DNA from: Erwinia_E haradaeae_G
GTDB taxonomy: Bacteria; Pseudomonadota; Gammaproteobacteria; Enterobacterales; Enterobacteriaceae
Assembly: GCF_900698955.1 (NCBI RefSeq)
Contig: NZ_LR217720.1
Span: 186,001-250,000, forward strand
DNA length: 64,000 bases
Direction of reading: 5' to 3'
In this document: piece by piece, positions 9,060-19,791 of the stretch
Numbering within the stretch: position 1 is the first letter of the stretch
Layout: each line of letters starts with the position of its first letter
The notes under the pieces: model-generated
What the model was told of the DNA's origin: nothing
The model's database searches: none
Seen by the model: only the letters and a program-made list of their open reading frames with translations
Translations under genes and position numbers: made by a program

Positions 9060-10494
9060 CCTATGGCCATAGAAGTATACGTAAGGTGATTTATGTGAAT
9101 CCTTACTTAAGGATTGATAGATTGTAAGTATGTGTTGGTATGGTCAGAGTCTTATACATCCATATATTTTATATTTTACTCTTACTTCAGAGTGTTGTCA
9201 TATTATATACATATGTAGTAGAACTGTTCACTGACACGTCTTTAGTAAGGTACTTACATTTACAATTTTAAATTGTTAGGTGATACACGGAAGGATTTGA
9301 GAGTGTTCGCTGAGGTGGATGCATGTACTGAGTAAAAAATTGAGAGTATACTCAGTAGTATGCGTTTTATTTGTATTGATAATTAGAGGTACTACATAGA
9401 TCTGCACATAAATCTCGTGATATCCATTTATGCTTCCTGTATGCTTTTATATATCAATCTATGCATATCATCTCTATTTTTCTCAGTAAAATTTAGAGGT
9501 CTATAGTTCTATAGACCATTCTTTCTTTATAAGAAGAATCTCATTATACTTGTACGAGTTACCTACACCAGGGGTGTAATATTACAAATATGATAGATAT
9601 TTCATTCTTGGGTACTCTGTTATCTGTAATACATTAGGGGCAAGCCTCTATAGCATCTATGGTAACCAATTTCCCTTAATCTCTCCAATCAATAGAAAAG
9701 CATTAATATAGTAGTAGGTAATTACAAACAATTATATTCTCAATGCGTTTAATAGATGCATGCCCCTGTAAGGCATTTTATATGAATAAGAATTAACTAA
9801 TACTATAATAAGATAGTTTATATGAATGTCAGGACATGGGATGATTGAAGTGAAGACTTTTCAAGACATAATAATTTATTCTAAACAGATAATCATAAAT
9901 ATATCAGAATAAAATTATTGGTAAGATACATATACACCTATCATCTTTTATCTATTCGATATTAATTGTATATTTTGTGAAATAAAAGGGAATGCGGTAT
10001 AGGCATTAGCGCAATGAAAACATCTTGAATGATGTGAAATAGAGCATTTCATTATGGATAAGATAGCTCTATTTTATTTTATCCGTGCTGATTAGTATGC
10101 TGGTGTTATTTCAGACAGGGTTACAAAAGGAGTGATGTGTACAACACACATATATCACTTGAATCAGTTCGTATCATGGAAAGGCATGTGCTATCAAGTT
10201 GTATATGATATTCAAGCGACCTCTGTGATTCATAAAAATCATGCGTCTCAAGTTGCCGTTTTGTATTTGATATTTTCATCCATAATATAGGATCCAAAAA
10301 TTTTTTGACTGTGTGACTAGTAAAACTACCTATATTTTCATATATAACATGCAATATCAGCTCTGATCTTATGTAGGTATAAAACGAAAAATAAATGGAT
10401 CATATTTATCCAGTTACTATGTAGTTAAATTATAGCATAATAAAATTATAGCATACTGCAGATATTTTACAAGGGCTAAATAAAAGAGGACAAG
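9060..10494. other. Enlarged spacer between rplT and pheS
   Basis: This 1.4 kb has no credible gene, although E. coli has only a few hundred bases here. I looked for the Phe-rich pheM leader peptide and its attenuator on the plus strand and did not find them. A minus-strand ORF at 10121-10354 (77 codons) has no recognisable similarity. An 8-base inverted repeat, AATCCTTA then TAAGGATT with a 2-base centre, lies at 9098-9115 without a following T-tract; it could mark the end of the rplT transcript. Confidence 0.5.
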
Positions 10495-11478
10495 ATGTTA
10501 CATTTGGTAGACCTGGTAGCAAGTGCAAAATGTGCTATTAACAGTGCTCAGGAGTTTTCTGCATTAGATCATGTTCGTGTTGCATACTTAGGTAAAGAAG
10601 GGTATTTAACGCTCCAGATGACTGCTTTGCGTGAGCTATCTACAGAAGAACGCTCTATAGTAGGCGCTAAAATAAATCAAGCTAAAAAACAAATTCAAAA
10701 TGAATTAAAAGATCGAAAAAAGAGATTAGAATATTTAGCGCTTAACGCGCGGATTCTCACAGAAAAAATTGATATTTCATTACCGGGTCGACGAAGAGAG
10801 GGTGGTAGGCTGCATCCTATTATGCGCACCATGGCGCGCATTGAAGATTTTTTTTGTAGGATTGGTTTTGTGGTGGTTACTGGCCCAGAAATTGAAGATA
10901 ACTATTATAATTTTAATGCATTGAACATGCCTCAATATCATCCAGCACGTAATAATCATGATACTTTTTGGTTTGATAGTACGCGCTTATTACGTACTCA
11001 GACATCTGTAGTACAAATTCGAACTATGCAAACACAACAGCCACCCATTCGTATTATTGCGCCAGGCCGAGTTTATCGTAATGATTACGATCATACTCAT
11101 ACGCCTATGTTTCATCAGATGGAAGGTCTTTTTGTGGATAAGAATATTAGTTTTTCTCACCTTAAAGGCACTATTTTGGATTTTTTAAAAAAATTTTTTG
11201 AAGAGGATATCGATATACGGTTTCGTCCGTCTTATTTTCCGTTTACAGAACCTTCTGCAGAAGTGGATATTATGAGTGATCGTGGTAAATGGTTAGAGGT
11301 ATTAGGTTGCGGACTAGTACATCCTAATGTTATGCATAAAGTGGGTATTGACCCTAATGTTTATTCTGGATTTGCATTTGGTATGGGTATAGAGCGTCTT
11401 GCTATGCTACGTTACGGTGTCAGTGATTTACGGTTTTTCTTTGAAAATGATTTACGTTTTCTTCAACAGTTTAAATAA
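10495..11478 (+). CDS. pheS: Phenylalanyl-tRNA synthetase alpha subunit
   Basis: This 327-residue protein has the same length as E. coli PheS. The N-terminal coiled-coil region is followed by the class II catalytic core: HPIMRTMARIEDFF (motif 1), GRVYRNDYDHTHTPMFHQMEG (motif 2), FRPSYFPFTEPSAEVD and GFAFGMGIERLAMLRYG (motif 3). With PheT it forms the cytoplasmic alpha2-beta2 enzyme that charges tRNA-Phe. A GAGGA ribosome-binding site precedes ATG 10495. pheT begins 15 bases after the stop, so the two are surely co-transcribed. Confidence 0.98.
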   Translation: MLHLVDLVASAKCAINSAQEFSALDHVRVAYLGKEGYLTLQMTALRELSTEERSIVGAKINQAKKQIQNELKDRKKRLEYLALNARILTEKIDISLPGRRREGGRLHPIMRTMARIEDFFCRIGFVVVTGPEIEDNYYNFNALNMPQYHPARNNHDTFWFDSTRLLRTQTSVVQIRTMQTQQPPIRIIAPGRVYRNDYDHTHTPMFHQMEGLFVDKNISFSHLKGTILDFLKKFFEEDIDIRFRPSYFPFTEPSAEVDIMSDRGKWLEVLGCGLVHPNVMHKVGIDPNVYSGFAFGMGIERLAMLRYGVSDLRFFFENDLRFLQQFK

Positions 11479-11493
11479 GGGTCAGTACAAACA

Positions 11494-13890
11494 ATGAAAG
11501 TTAGTGAACGCTGGCTGCGGGAATGGGTTAATCCCAATATGGAGAGCTTAGTTTTATGCAACACCATTACTATGGCTGGTCTTGAAGTTAATCATAGGGA
11601 GTTAGTTTCTCCTGCATTTCATGGGGTGGTAGTAGGCGAGGTGGTACAATGTGTAAAGCATCCACGTACAGATAAACTGTATGCAACAAAAATAAATATA
11701 GGTATAGATCGTTTTCTCCATATTATATGCGGTGCATCAAATTGTCGAGAAGGGATTAAAGTGGCTGTGGCGACTGTAGGTGCAACCCTACCTAACAATA
11801 TGAGTATTCAGGCTTCTCTAATCCAAGGAGAGCTATCAGAGGGTATGCTTTGTTCATTTTCTGAACTCGGTATAAAAATTAATCAAGAGGGTATTATAGA
11901 GCTTCCAAGAGATGCTATTATTGGTATACATCTGTATGAGTATTTACAATTAGATGACAATATCATTGAAATGAGTGTCAGCTCCAATCGTGCAGATTGT
12001 CTGAGTATTATGGGCATTGCTCGTGATATCTCTGTGATTACTAGTACTCCATTATGTCCAATAGAGATACCACTGATTAAGGTGAGCGTATTCGATACAC
12101 TCTTAATTCATATTGATGCACCCGAGGTGTGTCCGCGTTATTTAGGGCGTGTAGTGAAAGGGGTAAACATTCATACTCCCACGCCTCTTTGGATGAAAGA
12201 AAAACTTCGACGTTGTGGAATATATTCCTATAATATACTTCAAGATATTGTACATTACGTATTATTAGAGCTTGGTCAGCCGATAGATGTATTTGACCTT
12301 CGATGTATTGAAGGAACAGTTACAATTCGTTATTCTCAAGAAGGTGAGGTGTTTTCTTTAATAGATAACAGTACGGTTACATTCGATAATAAGACGCTAG
12401 TCATAGCAGATGATAAAAAAATACTTTCTATTGCAGGTGTTTGTGGTAGTAAAGGTTCTAGTATTACTGTAAATACTCAGAATATTTTTCTTGGTGCTGG
12501 CTTTTTTCAACCATTGTCTATTGCAGGATGTTCGCACCGCTATCATCTGTATACAGATGCTTCTCATCGTTTTGAAAGAGGGGTAGATCCAGAATTTCTA
12601 TATCAAGCTATAGAACGTACAACTGGTCTTTTGTTAGCGATTTGTGGTGGTTATGCTGGGGCATTGATCGATTGTACTAATAGAGATAATTTACCATTAC
12701 CTCATGTTATTTTGCTTTCTCGTAAAAATATTGATCGTTTAATTGGATGTATACTATCCGAAGATATCATAATCGATATCTTACAACGATTGGGATGTAA
12801 AATTATTAATCAATTGCTTCAAGGTCAGTGGGAAGTAGTGATTCCTACTTGGCGATTTGATCTTTCTATTGAAGTAGATTTAATAGAAGAGATCATGCGT
12901 GTTTATGGGTATCATAAAATTCCTAATACATTAGCACCAGTTAGTGTAGTTATGAATCAGAATTCTGAGAAAAAATTCTCTCTCCAACGCGCTAAGGAGT
13001 TATTGGTTGATAAAGGTTATCAGGAAGCAATTACTTATAGCTTTGTCAACCCAAAGGTGCAGACTCTTCTGCACCCAGCATCAGAGAGCTTAAAGCTCCT
13101 TCGTCCAATCTCGGCAGAGATGTCAGTCATGCGTTTATCACTATGGAGTGGTTTATTAGGCGCCGTGATCTATAACCAAAATCGTCAACAGTCACATATT
13201 CGGTTTTTTGAAAGTGGTCTGTGTTTTATACCAGACATAACGGCGCCTCTTGGTGTACGTCAAGAGTTACTGTTGGCAGGCGCGATGAGCGGCAATAGAT
13301 ATCATGAACATTGGGATCAAACGCAATGTGATGTAGATTTTTATGATTTAAAAGGAGATTTGGAGTCTCTGCTTGATCTGATGAATCAACTTCAGAACGT
13401 AGATTTTATCGGAATATCTCATCCTGCATTACATCCTGGTCAGTGTGCTGGGCTTTATATAAAAAAAGAGTATATTGGATGTATCGGAGTGATTCATCCA
13501 GATATAGAAGGTCAGTTAGGTTATAAAAGTCGTATAATAGTATTTGAACTTTTATGGGAGAAGGTGGCAGACTGCATGTTATCTTATGCTGTTCCGGTTT
13601 CTCGTTTCCCAGTGAACTATCGAGATATTTCTATGATTATTGCTGAAAGCATACCGGCAGGGGCGGTGATTAGCGAATGTAAGAATATTGGAGAGAAGTA
13701 TAATGTAGTGGGTGTTAATATAGTTGATGTATATCGCGGGGAAAAAATTACGGAAGGTTTTAAGAGTGTCACTATTAGCATTGCTATACAAGCTGCCAAT
13801 CGAACACTAGAAGAGAAGGAGATTGCCACTACTATTGACAAATGTATATCTTCCTTAAAAAATAAATTCAATATCTTATTAAGAGAGTGA
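11494..13890 (+). CDS. pheT: Phenylalanyl-tRNA synthetase beta subunit, editing site altered
   Basis: This 798-residue protein (E. coli 795) keeps the whole domain series: N-terminal tRNA-binding fold (HPRTDKLYATKI, CGASNCREGIKVAVA), B3/B4 editing domain, B5, the catalytic-like core and a C-terminal anticodon-binding domain. In the editing domain several residues differ from E. coli at the same numbers: R244 is Y, the DVTNYV motif is DIVHYV, H265 (PMHAFD) is D in PIDVFD, and E334 is G. G318, T354 and A356 remain. Synthetic function should persist, but hydrolysis of Tyr-tRNA-Phe is probably weak or lost. It is translated right after pheS. Confidence 0.97.
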   Translation: MKVSERWLREWVNPNMESLVLCNTITMAGLEVNHRELVSPAFHGVVVGEVVQCVKHPRTDKLYATKINIGIDRFLHIICGASNCREGIKVAVATVGATLPNNMSIQASLIQGELSEGMLCSFSELGIKINQEGIIELPRDAIIGIHLYEYLQLDDNIIEMSVSSNRADCLSIMGIARDISVITSTPLCPIEIPLIKVSVFDTLLIHIDAPEVCPRYLGRVVKGVNIHTPTPLWMKEKLRRCGIYSYNILQDIVHYVLLELGQPIDVFDLRCIEGTVTIRYSQEGEVFSLIDNSTVTFDNKTLVIADDKKILSIAGVCGSKGSSITVNTQNIFLGAGFFQPLSIAGCSHRYHLYTDASHRFERGVDPEFLYQAIERTTGLLLAICGGYAGALIDCTNRDNLPLPHVILLSRKNIDRLIGCILSEDIIIDILQRLGCKIINQLLQGQWEVVIPTWRFDLSIEVDLIEEIMRVYGYHKIPNTLAPVSVVMNQNSEKKFSLQRAKELLVDKGYQEAITYSFVNPKVQTLLHPASESLKLLRPISAEMSVMRLSLWSGLLGAVIYNQNRQQSHIRFFESGLCFIPDITAPLGVRQELLLAGAMSGNRYHEHWDQTQCDVDFYDLKGDLESLLDLMNQLQNVDFIGISHPALHPGQCAGLYIKKEYIGCIGVIHPDIEGQLGYKSRIIVFELLWEKVADCMLSYAVPVSRFPVNYRDISMIIAESIPAGAVISECKNIGEKYNVVGVNIVDVYRGEKITEGFKSVTISIAIQAANRTLEEKEIATTIDKCISSLKNKFNILLRE

Positions 13891-13904
13891 GGCGACGACC
13901 TTTA

Positions 13905-14173
13905 CAAACACGATACTATGGTGTTGTGTATAATAAATTAGTCTCACAAATCCTATTCTTCAGCATTAGTCAATGTTCTATAGAAATATGTTTTGCTTTT
14001 GTAAACAGTGAGTGAGTTCATGTATTAGGATTTAGGAGTTTTTATGTTCTATTATATACAAAGTAACACTCTTGTCTACACGCTAAAATAGGTGAAAACA
14101 TACGAATGTTTTCTCATTATATGAGAAAATTGTGAGTGGGTTAAAAATAAAAAGTAGTATGAGAATACTCTAA
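13905..14173 (+). pseudogene. ihfA: Probable remnant of ihfA (IHF alpha subunit)
   Basis: In E. coli ihfA follows pheT directly. Here the plus-strand reading ending at TAA 14173 gives E-K-I-V-S-G-L-K-I-K-S, which lines up with R-R-V-V-T-(F-R-P)-G-Q-K-L-K-S near the IhfA C-terminus, with three residues deleted. Further upstream the frame has stops. The distance from pheT to this stop (about 280 bases) equals an ihfA gene. The position is strong evidence; the sequence match is short. If correct, IHF is lost. Confidence 0.42.
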
Positions 14174-14576
14174 AAAAGATCGGTAGATTACTAATATATA
14201 ATAAATAAAGGCGTATGAGGTTTATCATATGCAGGAATTCTCTTTGGGTTCAGATGGATCTATGCATTATAAGATGTTGTATTCTATCTTTCTGATAGAA
14301 GAGCATATATGCTATATACACTCTTATCAGAAGAGCAGTAGATTCAATACTTTTCATTCTGATATTGAATTTTTTGTTGGCAATAGTGATCACATTCAAT
14401 CTTAGTTTATGCATGATACATATTAGGAGAAAGCAGTTTAATTGTTCTTATTATAGATGACTGTTATTACATGATACGTCTCAAAAAGTACATAGAAAGA
14501 GGTACTTATTTCTGATCAATATACACCTATCTTTCTTGGAGATCGGTTGTTTGCATGCACAGTATATATAATTAAT
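14174..14576. other. Spacer between pheT region and convergent gltX
   Basis: No gene. An imperfect hairpin lies at about 14292-14335 (TCTGAT and AAGAG on the left, CTCTT and ATCAGA on the right, with a 2-base bulge). It sits between convergent transcripts and could help end them, but lacks a clear T-tract. Confidence 0.35.
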
Positions 14577-15998
14577 TTATTGATCCTTGTACTTTTGAAT
14601 ATGTAATAATGCTTTATTAATACGCGCAAGACTTCGTATCTGACCAACGGTATAGATGGTAATATCCATTGCAGGAGCTTTGAGTGATCCCGTGATAGCA
14701 AGACGTAAAGGCATTGCAAGAGTACGCATACCTCCAAATTGTTCATGAGCACTGGCATTTATAGCATTTCGCACCTCTAGTAATGTCCAGTTTAGTATCG
14801 CGGCTAATTTAACACGTATCGATTGCAGTGATTTTTGTGCAACTTCTAACTGTGTAAAGAAATATTTTTTTTCTGCATCAAGGTCATAATCATTAAATTC
14901 CTCGTAGAAATAATGACAAGTTTCAGCTATTTCTTTTAATGTATGACAACGCGGGCCAAGTAACTTTACTAAGTCTTCTAGACACGGACCATTCTCAATG
15001 TCAAGATTTTCTTGTTCCATATGCCATTGAAGATTTTTAGAGATGTATGCAGGTGATAAAGCATTAATATATTTTTGATTGAGCCATTGTAGTTTTTTAA
15101 GATTCATGATACTTGGAGATTTATTGATAGTATGTAGTGTGAATAAATTTTTCATTTCATTCATACTAAATATTTCTTGATTACCATGCGACCACCCAAG
15201 TCGTAGAAGATAGTTTAGTAATGCTTCAGGTAGATATCCTTCATTGCGATACTGCATAACTCTAATAGCCCCGTGTCGTTTAGATAATTTTTTACCATCA
15301 GGACCAAAAATCATGGATACGTGTGCGTAAATAGGAATGTGGGCGTTAAGTGCCTTAAGAAGATTAATTTGACGCGGGGTATTATTAATATGATCAACAC
15401 CACGTATCACATGAGTAATATTCATATCCCAATCATCAATAACTACACAAAAGTTATAAGTTGGTATTCCATCAGAACGACAAATTATAAAATCATCTAA
15501 TTCTTGATTGCTGAACTTAATTATTCCGTGTATTTGATCTTCAAAAATTACGAATCCTTCATCGGGATTGCGAAATCGTATGACAGGTTTTTTTTGTTTT
15601 GTGCAATCCTCATTATAATCTCGGCAATAACCATCATAGCGTGGTTTTAATCCATGAGCCATCTGTTTTGTACGTAAGGTTTCTAGCCTTTGTTTTGAAC
15701 AATAGCATTTGTATGCGCTATGATCTTGTAGCATTTGATTAATAATTGCGTTATACCGATCTAAACGTTTTGTTTGATAATACGGTCCTTCATCCCAATC
15801 AAGGTTAAGCCAGCGCATATCAGTCATAATTTCATCGCTAATATTTTTGTGGGAGCGGTGTAAATCAGTATCTTCAATCCGTAGCACAAATTTTCCGTTT
15901 TGACGACGGGCAAATAACCATGAATACAACGCAGTGCGAGCACCACCAACATGTAGGTGTCCTGTAGGGCTCGGGGAGAATCGAGTTTTAACTTTCAT
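14577..15998 (-). CDS. gltX: Glutamyl-tRNA synthetase
   Basis: This 473-residue class I synthetase (E. coli 471) charges tRNA-Glu. The Rossmann fold begins TRFSPSPTGHLHVGGARTA with the HIGH-type signature HVGG at residues 16-19, and the KMSKS-type loop is KKLSKRHG. The zinc-binding insert shows CYCS followed by YDGYCRD, with three of the usual Cys in place. The anticodon-binding half follows. An AAAGGT ribosome-binding site precedes the ATG. It is divergent from gyrA, with 309 bases between the starts. Confidence 0.98.
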   Translation of the reverse strand: MKVKTRFSPSPTGHLHVGGARTALYSWLFARRQNGKFVLRIEDTDLHRSHKNISDEIMTDMRWLNLDWDEGPYYQTKRLDRYNAIINQMLQDHSAYKCYCSKQRLETLRTKQMAHGLKPRYDGYCRDYNEDCTKQKKPVIRFRNPDEGFVIFEDQIHGIIKFSNQELDDFIICRSDGIPTYNFCVVIDDWDMNITHVIRGVDHINNTPRQINLLKALNAHIPIYAHVSMIFGPDGKKLSKRHGAIRVMQYRNEGYLPEALLNYLLRLGWSHGNQEIFSMNEMKNLFTLHTINKSPSIMNLKKLQWLNQKYINALSPAYISKNLQWHMEQENLDIENGPCLEDLVKLLGPRCHTLKEIAETCHYFYEEFNDYDLDAEKKYFFTQLEVAQKSLQSIRVKLAAILNWTLLEVRNAINASAHEQFGGMRTLAMPLRLAITGSLKAPAMDITIYTVGQIRSLARINKALLHIQKYKDQ

Positions 15999-16307
15999 CT
16001 AAGAAACCTTTTGTATTTGAGAAATTTTAGTTTTATCACATATTCTACATGAGACTAACTTTTATATTTCTATGTTAGTCTTTTATATTATATGAATTTA
16101 ATTCAGTATATAAATATTGTGATTATTTTTATGCATTATAAATAAGACGATAATATTTATGTGCATATTTAATTTTTGTTCAAGATATATTATATGATTT
16201 GATATATATCATGGATTAAAATCACGCTGATTATTCATCTAACTGCCTAATGTGATATACTATAATACTTTTCCATACAGGATTAACACAGCAAGGAAAG
16301 TTCCTCC
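15999..16307. other. Divergent promoter region of gltX and gyrA
   Basis: This 309-base intergenic region must carry both promoters. A perfect TATAAT at 16261-16266 is a candidate -10 box for gyrA, about 40 bases before its ATG, but no good -35 box sits 16-18 bases upstream, and such hexamers are common in AT-rich DNA. Confidence 0.4.
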
Positions 16308-18944
16308 ATGAATGACCTTATCCGTGAAATTACATCGGTTGATATTGCAGAAGAATTAAAAAAATCTTATCTAGATTATGCCATGTCAGTTATCATTGGT
16401 CGCGCGTTACCAGATGTTCGTGATGGGTTAAAGCCGGTACACCGCCGTGTTCTTTATGCCATGTATGTACTTGGTAATGATTGGAATAAAGCCTATAAAA
16501 AATCTGCGCGTGTGGTTGGTGATGTGATTGGAAAGTATCATCCACATGGTGATACTGCCGTATATGATACCATTGTGCGTATGGCACAATTGTTTTCTTT
16601 ACGTTATACCCTGGTAGATGGGCAGGGAAATTTTGGCTCCATTGATGGGGATTCTGCTGCAGCGATGCGTTACACTGAAGTTCGTATGTCTAAAATGGCT
16701 CACGAGCTTCTAGGAGATCTTGAAAAGGAAACAGTAGATTTTGTACCGAATTATGATAATACAGAAAGTATTCCGGTAGTAATGCCTGCTCGCATACCGA
16801 ATCTATTGATTAACGGTGCGTCAGGAATTGCTGTGGGTATGGCAACCAATATCCCTCCACATAACTTAACTGAAGTCATTAACGGGTGCTTGGCATATAT
16901 TGCGAATGAGGATATTACTGCAGAAGAATTAATGGAATATATTCCAGGCCCAGATTTTCCTACATCTGCTGTTATTCAAGGACAGAGCGGCATTTATGAA
17001 GCATACCACAGTGGTCGTGGTAAAATATATATTCGAGCTCGTTCGAGAGTGGAGGTCAATGTTAAAAGTAGACGGGAAAGTATTATTGTATACGAGATTC
17101 CATATCAAGTAAATAAATCTCATCTTATTGAGAAAATTGCTGAATTACTTAAAGAAAAACGTTTAGATGGTATTAGTGCATTACGTGATGAATCTGATAA
17201 AGATGGTATGCGCATTGTCATAGAAGTGAAACGTGATGCAGTAAGTGAAGTGGTATTAAATCAGCTTTATTCTCTTACTCAGATGCAAACTTCTTTTTGT
17301 ATTAACATGGTTGCTTTGCATGAGGGTAAACCACAGGTTATGCCACTGAAGGATATCTTGGCAGCCTTTGTGTGCCATCGTCGTGAAGTGATTACACGTC
17401 GTACTATTTTTGAATTACGTAATGCTCGTTATCGCGCTCATATTCTTGAGGCGCTTGCTTTAGCATTAGCAAATATTGATACTATGATTCACTTAATACG
17501 AACTGCATCTACACCAGCAGTAGCGAAAGAAAAGCTTATGACTGACACATGGACAATAGGTAACTTATCTACAATGTTAGAGTCTTCCGGTACTCCTATT
17601 GCTGGTCATAAATTACGAGAAGTACAGCATTATCTAGCATCTGGTAAATATTCGTTGACTGCCGATCAAGCTCAAGCGATTTTAGATTTACGCTTACAGA
17701 AAATAACGGGACTAGAGCATGTAAAATTGCTTGAAGAATATGTAGGTCTTTTAGATAAAATTCAGAAATTAGTCTTTATTTTAAACAGCTCAACGCGCTT
17801 GACAGAGGTTATGAGGGAAGAACTAGAATTGATCAGAGATCAATTTGGCGACAAACGTCGTACTGAAATTACAACTCATAGTGCTACTATCAACCTTGAT
17901 GACCTAGTTCATCAAGAAGATGTAGTAGTGACTTTATCTTATCAAGGATATATTAAGTATCAGCCACTTGTTGCGTATGAAGCTCAACGGCGGGGCGGAA
18001 AAGGAAAATCAGCAGCACGCATCAAAGAGGAAGATTTCATCGATCGTCTTTTGGTAACGAATACACACGACACTATCTTATGTTTCTCGAGTCGTGGTCG
18101 TTTGTACTGGCTCAGAGTTTATCAATTACCGGAAGCCAGTCGTCATGCCCGCGGTCGTCCGATTGTTAACCTTTTATCACTAGAATCCCATGAGCGTATT
18201 ACTGCCTTATTACCGGTGCGTATATATGCAGGAGGGTGGAATATATTCATGGCTACTGCTAGCGGAACCGTAAAAAAATCAGCACTTACTGAGTTTAGTC
18301 GACCACGTAGCGCTGGTATTCTTGCTGTCAATCTTCGTACAGATGATAAGTTAATTGGTGTGTCTCTCACCAATGGAAATGATGAAGTGATGTTGTTTTC
18401 TGCCTGTGGAAAAGTTGTACGTTTTTCTGAAACAGAAGTGCGTACTATGGGCCGTACCGCCTCTGGAGTACGAGGCATAAAGTTATCTAAAGGGGATCGC
18501 GTGGTTTCCTTGATTATACCTCGTGACAATTGTGCTATTATGACTGTTACTCAGCATGGTTATGGAAAACGTACAAAAAATATTAAATATCCACTTAAAT
18601 CGCGTGCTACACAAGGGGTTATTGCAATTAAAGTTACAAAAAGAAACGGGTTAGTTATTGGCGCCGTACAAGTCATGGATGGTGATCAAATCATTATGAT
18701 TACTGATGCAGGTACTTTAGTGCGAACTAGAGTGTCCGAGATTAGTATGATTGGTCGTAATACACATGGTGTAATTCTAATTCGTACCGCTGACAATGAA
18801 AATGTGGTTGCATTACAGAGAGTTATTGAACCTATCGCAGAGGAAGAGCTGGATGTGCTTAAAGTGCTTTCAAGGCATGATAGAAATACCATCGCTTTAA
18901 TGAATCATCAAGAGAATGTTTTATTATTAGAGAAGAATCACTAG
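16308..18944 (+). CDS. gyrA: DNA gyrase subunit A
   Basis: This 878-residue protein (E. coli 875) is the breakage-reunion subunit of gyrase. The active-site Tyr is Y122 in AAAMRYTEVR. The quinolone region reads HPHGDTAVYD, with Thr at position 83 where E. coli has Ser, and D87 kept. The C-terminal beta-pinwheel begins after the GyrA box QRRGGKG (RRGGKGKSAARIKEEDF). The tail after EPIAEEELD is unlike the long acidic E. coli tail; it ends in mixed residues (HQENVLLLEKNH). SD AAGGAAAG precedes the ATG. The gene is monocistronic. Confidence 0.98.
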   Translation: MNDLIREITSVDIAEELKKSYLDYAMSVIIGRALPDVRDGLKPVHRRVLYAMYVLGNDWNKAYKKSARVVGDVIGKYHPHGDTAVYDTIVRMAQLFSLRYTLVDGQGNFGSIDGDSAAAMRYTEVRMSKMAHELLGDLEKETVDFVPNYDNTESIPVVMPARIPNLLINGASGIAVGMATNIPPHNLTEVINGCLAYIANEDITAEELMEYIPGPDFPTSAVIQGQSGIYEAYHSGRGKIYIRARSRVEVNVKSRRESIIVYEIPYQVNKSHLIEKIAELLKEKRLDGISALRDESDKDGMRIVIEVKRDAVSEVVLNQLYSLTQMQTSFCINMVALHEGKPQVMPLKDILAAFVCHRREVITRRTIFELRNARYRAHILEALALALANIDTMIHLIRTASTPAVAKEKLMTDTWTIGNLSTMLESSGTPIAGHKLREVQHYLASGKYSLTADQAQAILDLRLQKITGLEHVKLLEEYVGLLDKIQKLVFILNSSTRLTEVMREELELIRDQFGDKRRTEITTHSATINLDDLVHQEDVVVTLSYQGYIKYQPLVAYEAQRRGGKGKSAARIKEEDFIDRLLVTNTHDTILCFSSRGRLYWLRVYQLPEASRHARGRPIVNLLSLESHERITALLPVRIYAGGWNIFMATASGTVKKSALTEFSRPRSAGILAVNLRTDDKLIGVSLTNGNDEVMLFSACGKVVRFSETEVRTMGRTASGVRGIKLSKGDRVVSLIIPRDNCAIMTVTQHGYGKRTKNIKYPLKSRATQGVIAIKVTKRNGLVIGAVQVMDGDQIIMITDAGTLVRTRVSEISMIGRNTHGVILIRTADNENVVALQRVIEPIAEEELDVLKVLSRHDRNTIALMNHQENVLLLEKNH

Positions 18945-19791
18945 CTATTAGAGAACGATCGTTAGTCTTTAGGGGGTGTGAAAATATGACACGTACAAAG
19001 AATAACTTAGTTTTTGTATTGATGTATTGTACTGCCTCATCATATATTATGGATCTTGGATCATACTTTTTATATGATACTAGTATGAGGAAATGTCCTT
19101 GAGTCAATAAGATCCATATGGTAATCATTCGTTAGAAGTTAATGAACAGCATGCTATATTTGTGAGATCTATATAGCATGTATACATTTGTAAGTATGAA
19201 TATTTTCCAATGTGTAGAAATTATAATGTTTGTTATTATCGGTATGTAATATACATAAACAAATATTATGTAGAAGGGTATTCACCAAGTTTATATGGGA
19301 TACAGGATCAATAAAATTACTTTAGATACGAGGAGAGAGAACTTAAAATATATATATGCGTGCATTATTAGAAGTGTCAGTGCATACTATGTTATATGTT
19401 ATACGTTATATGTTATAGAACAGAACATCATGTCAGTGCCACTACATATAAGTTTTACTTTTGACAACTATATATCTTCATGCAGCAATTGAAACATAGA
19501 ACAGTACATGTATAGATAAGATCAGATTTTTATCTGATCAGTGTGTCACGTATTTTTAGGGTGTAGTACATATTACGTACATTTCACAATAAGTAAATAT
19601 TTGTCTTACTACAGTCAGTCACATATCAATGAATGTTAATATTTTAGATCGTATGTTACATATAGACGCTTTGTGAATGCATAGAGATGCAGAAGTCAAA
19701 GATATGAAAAAGTGTTTACTCTATGTTATAGATGTGCAAGGTGGTGGTATATCTGAAAATTTTAGTTTTCTGAAGCGTCATATACATAGAG
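18945..19791. other. Spacer between convergent gyrA and guaA
   Basis: About 850 bases with no credible gene. A perfect 8-base hairpin, GATCAGAT-TTTT-ATCTGATC, is at 19520-19539. It lies 250-580 bases from either stop codon and lacks a T-run, so its role as a terminator is uncertain. Confidence 0.4.

Noticed and set aside
10121..10354. 77-codon minus-strand ORF in the rplT-pheS gap
   Set aside because: No similarity, no SD, composition like the surrounding spacer; probably chance.
19295..19492. 65-codon plus-strand ORF after gyrA
   Set aside because: No recognisable similarity and low-complexity residues; likely random in AT-rich DNA.
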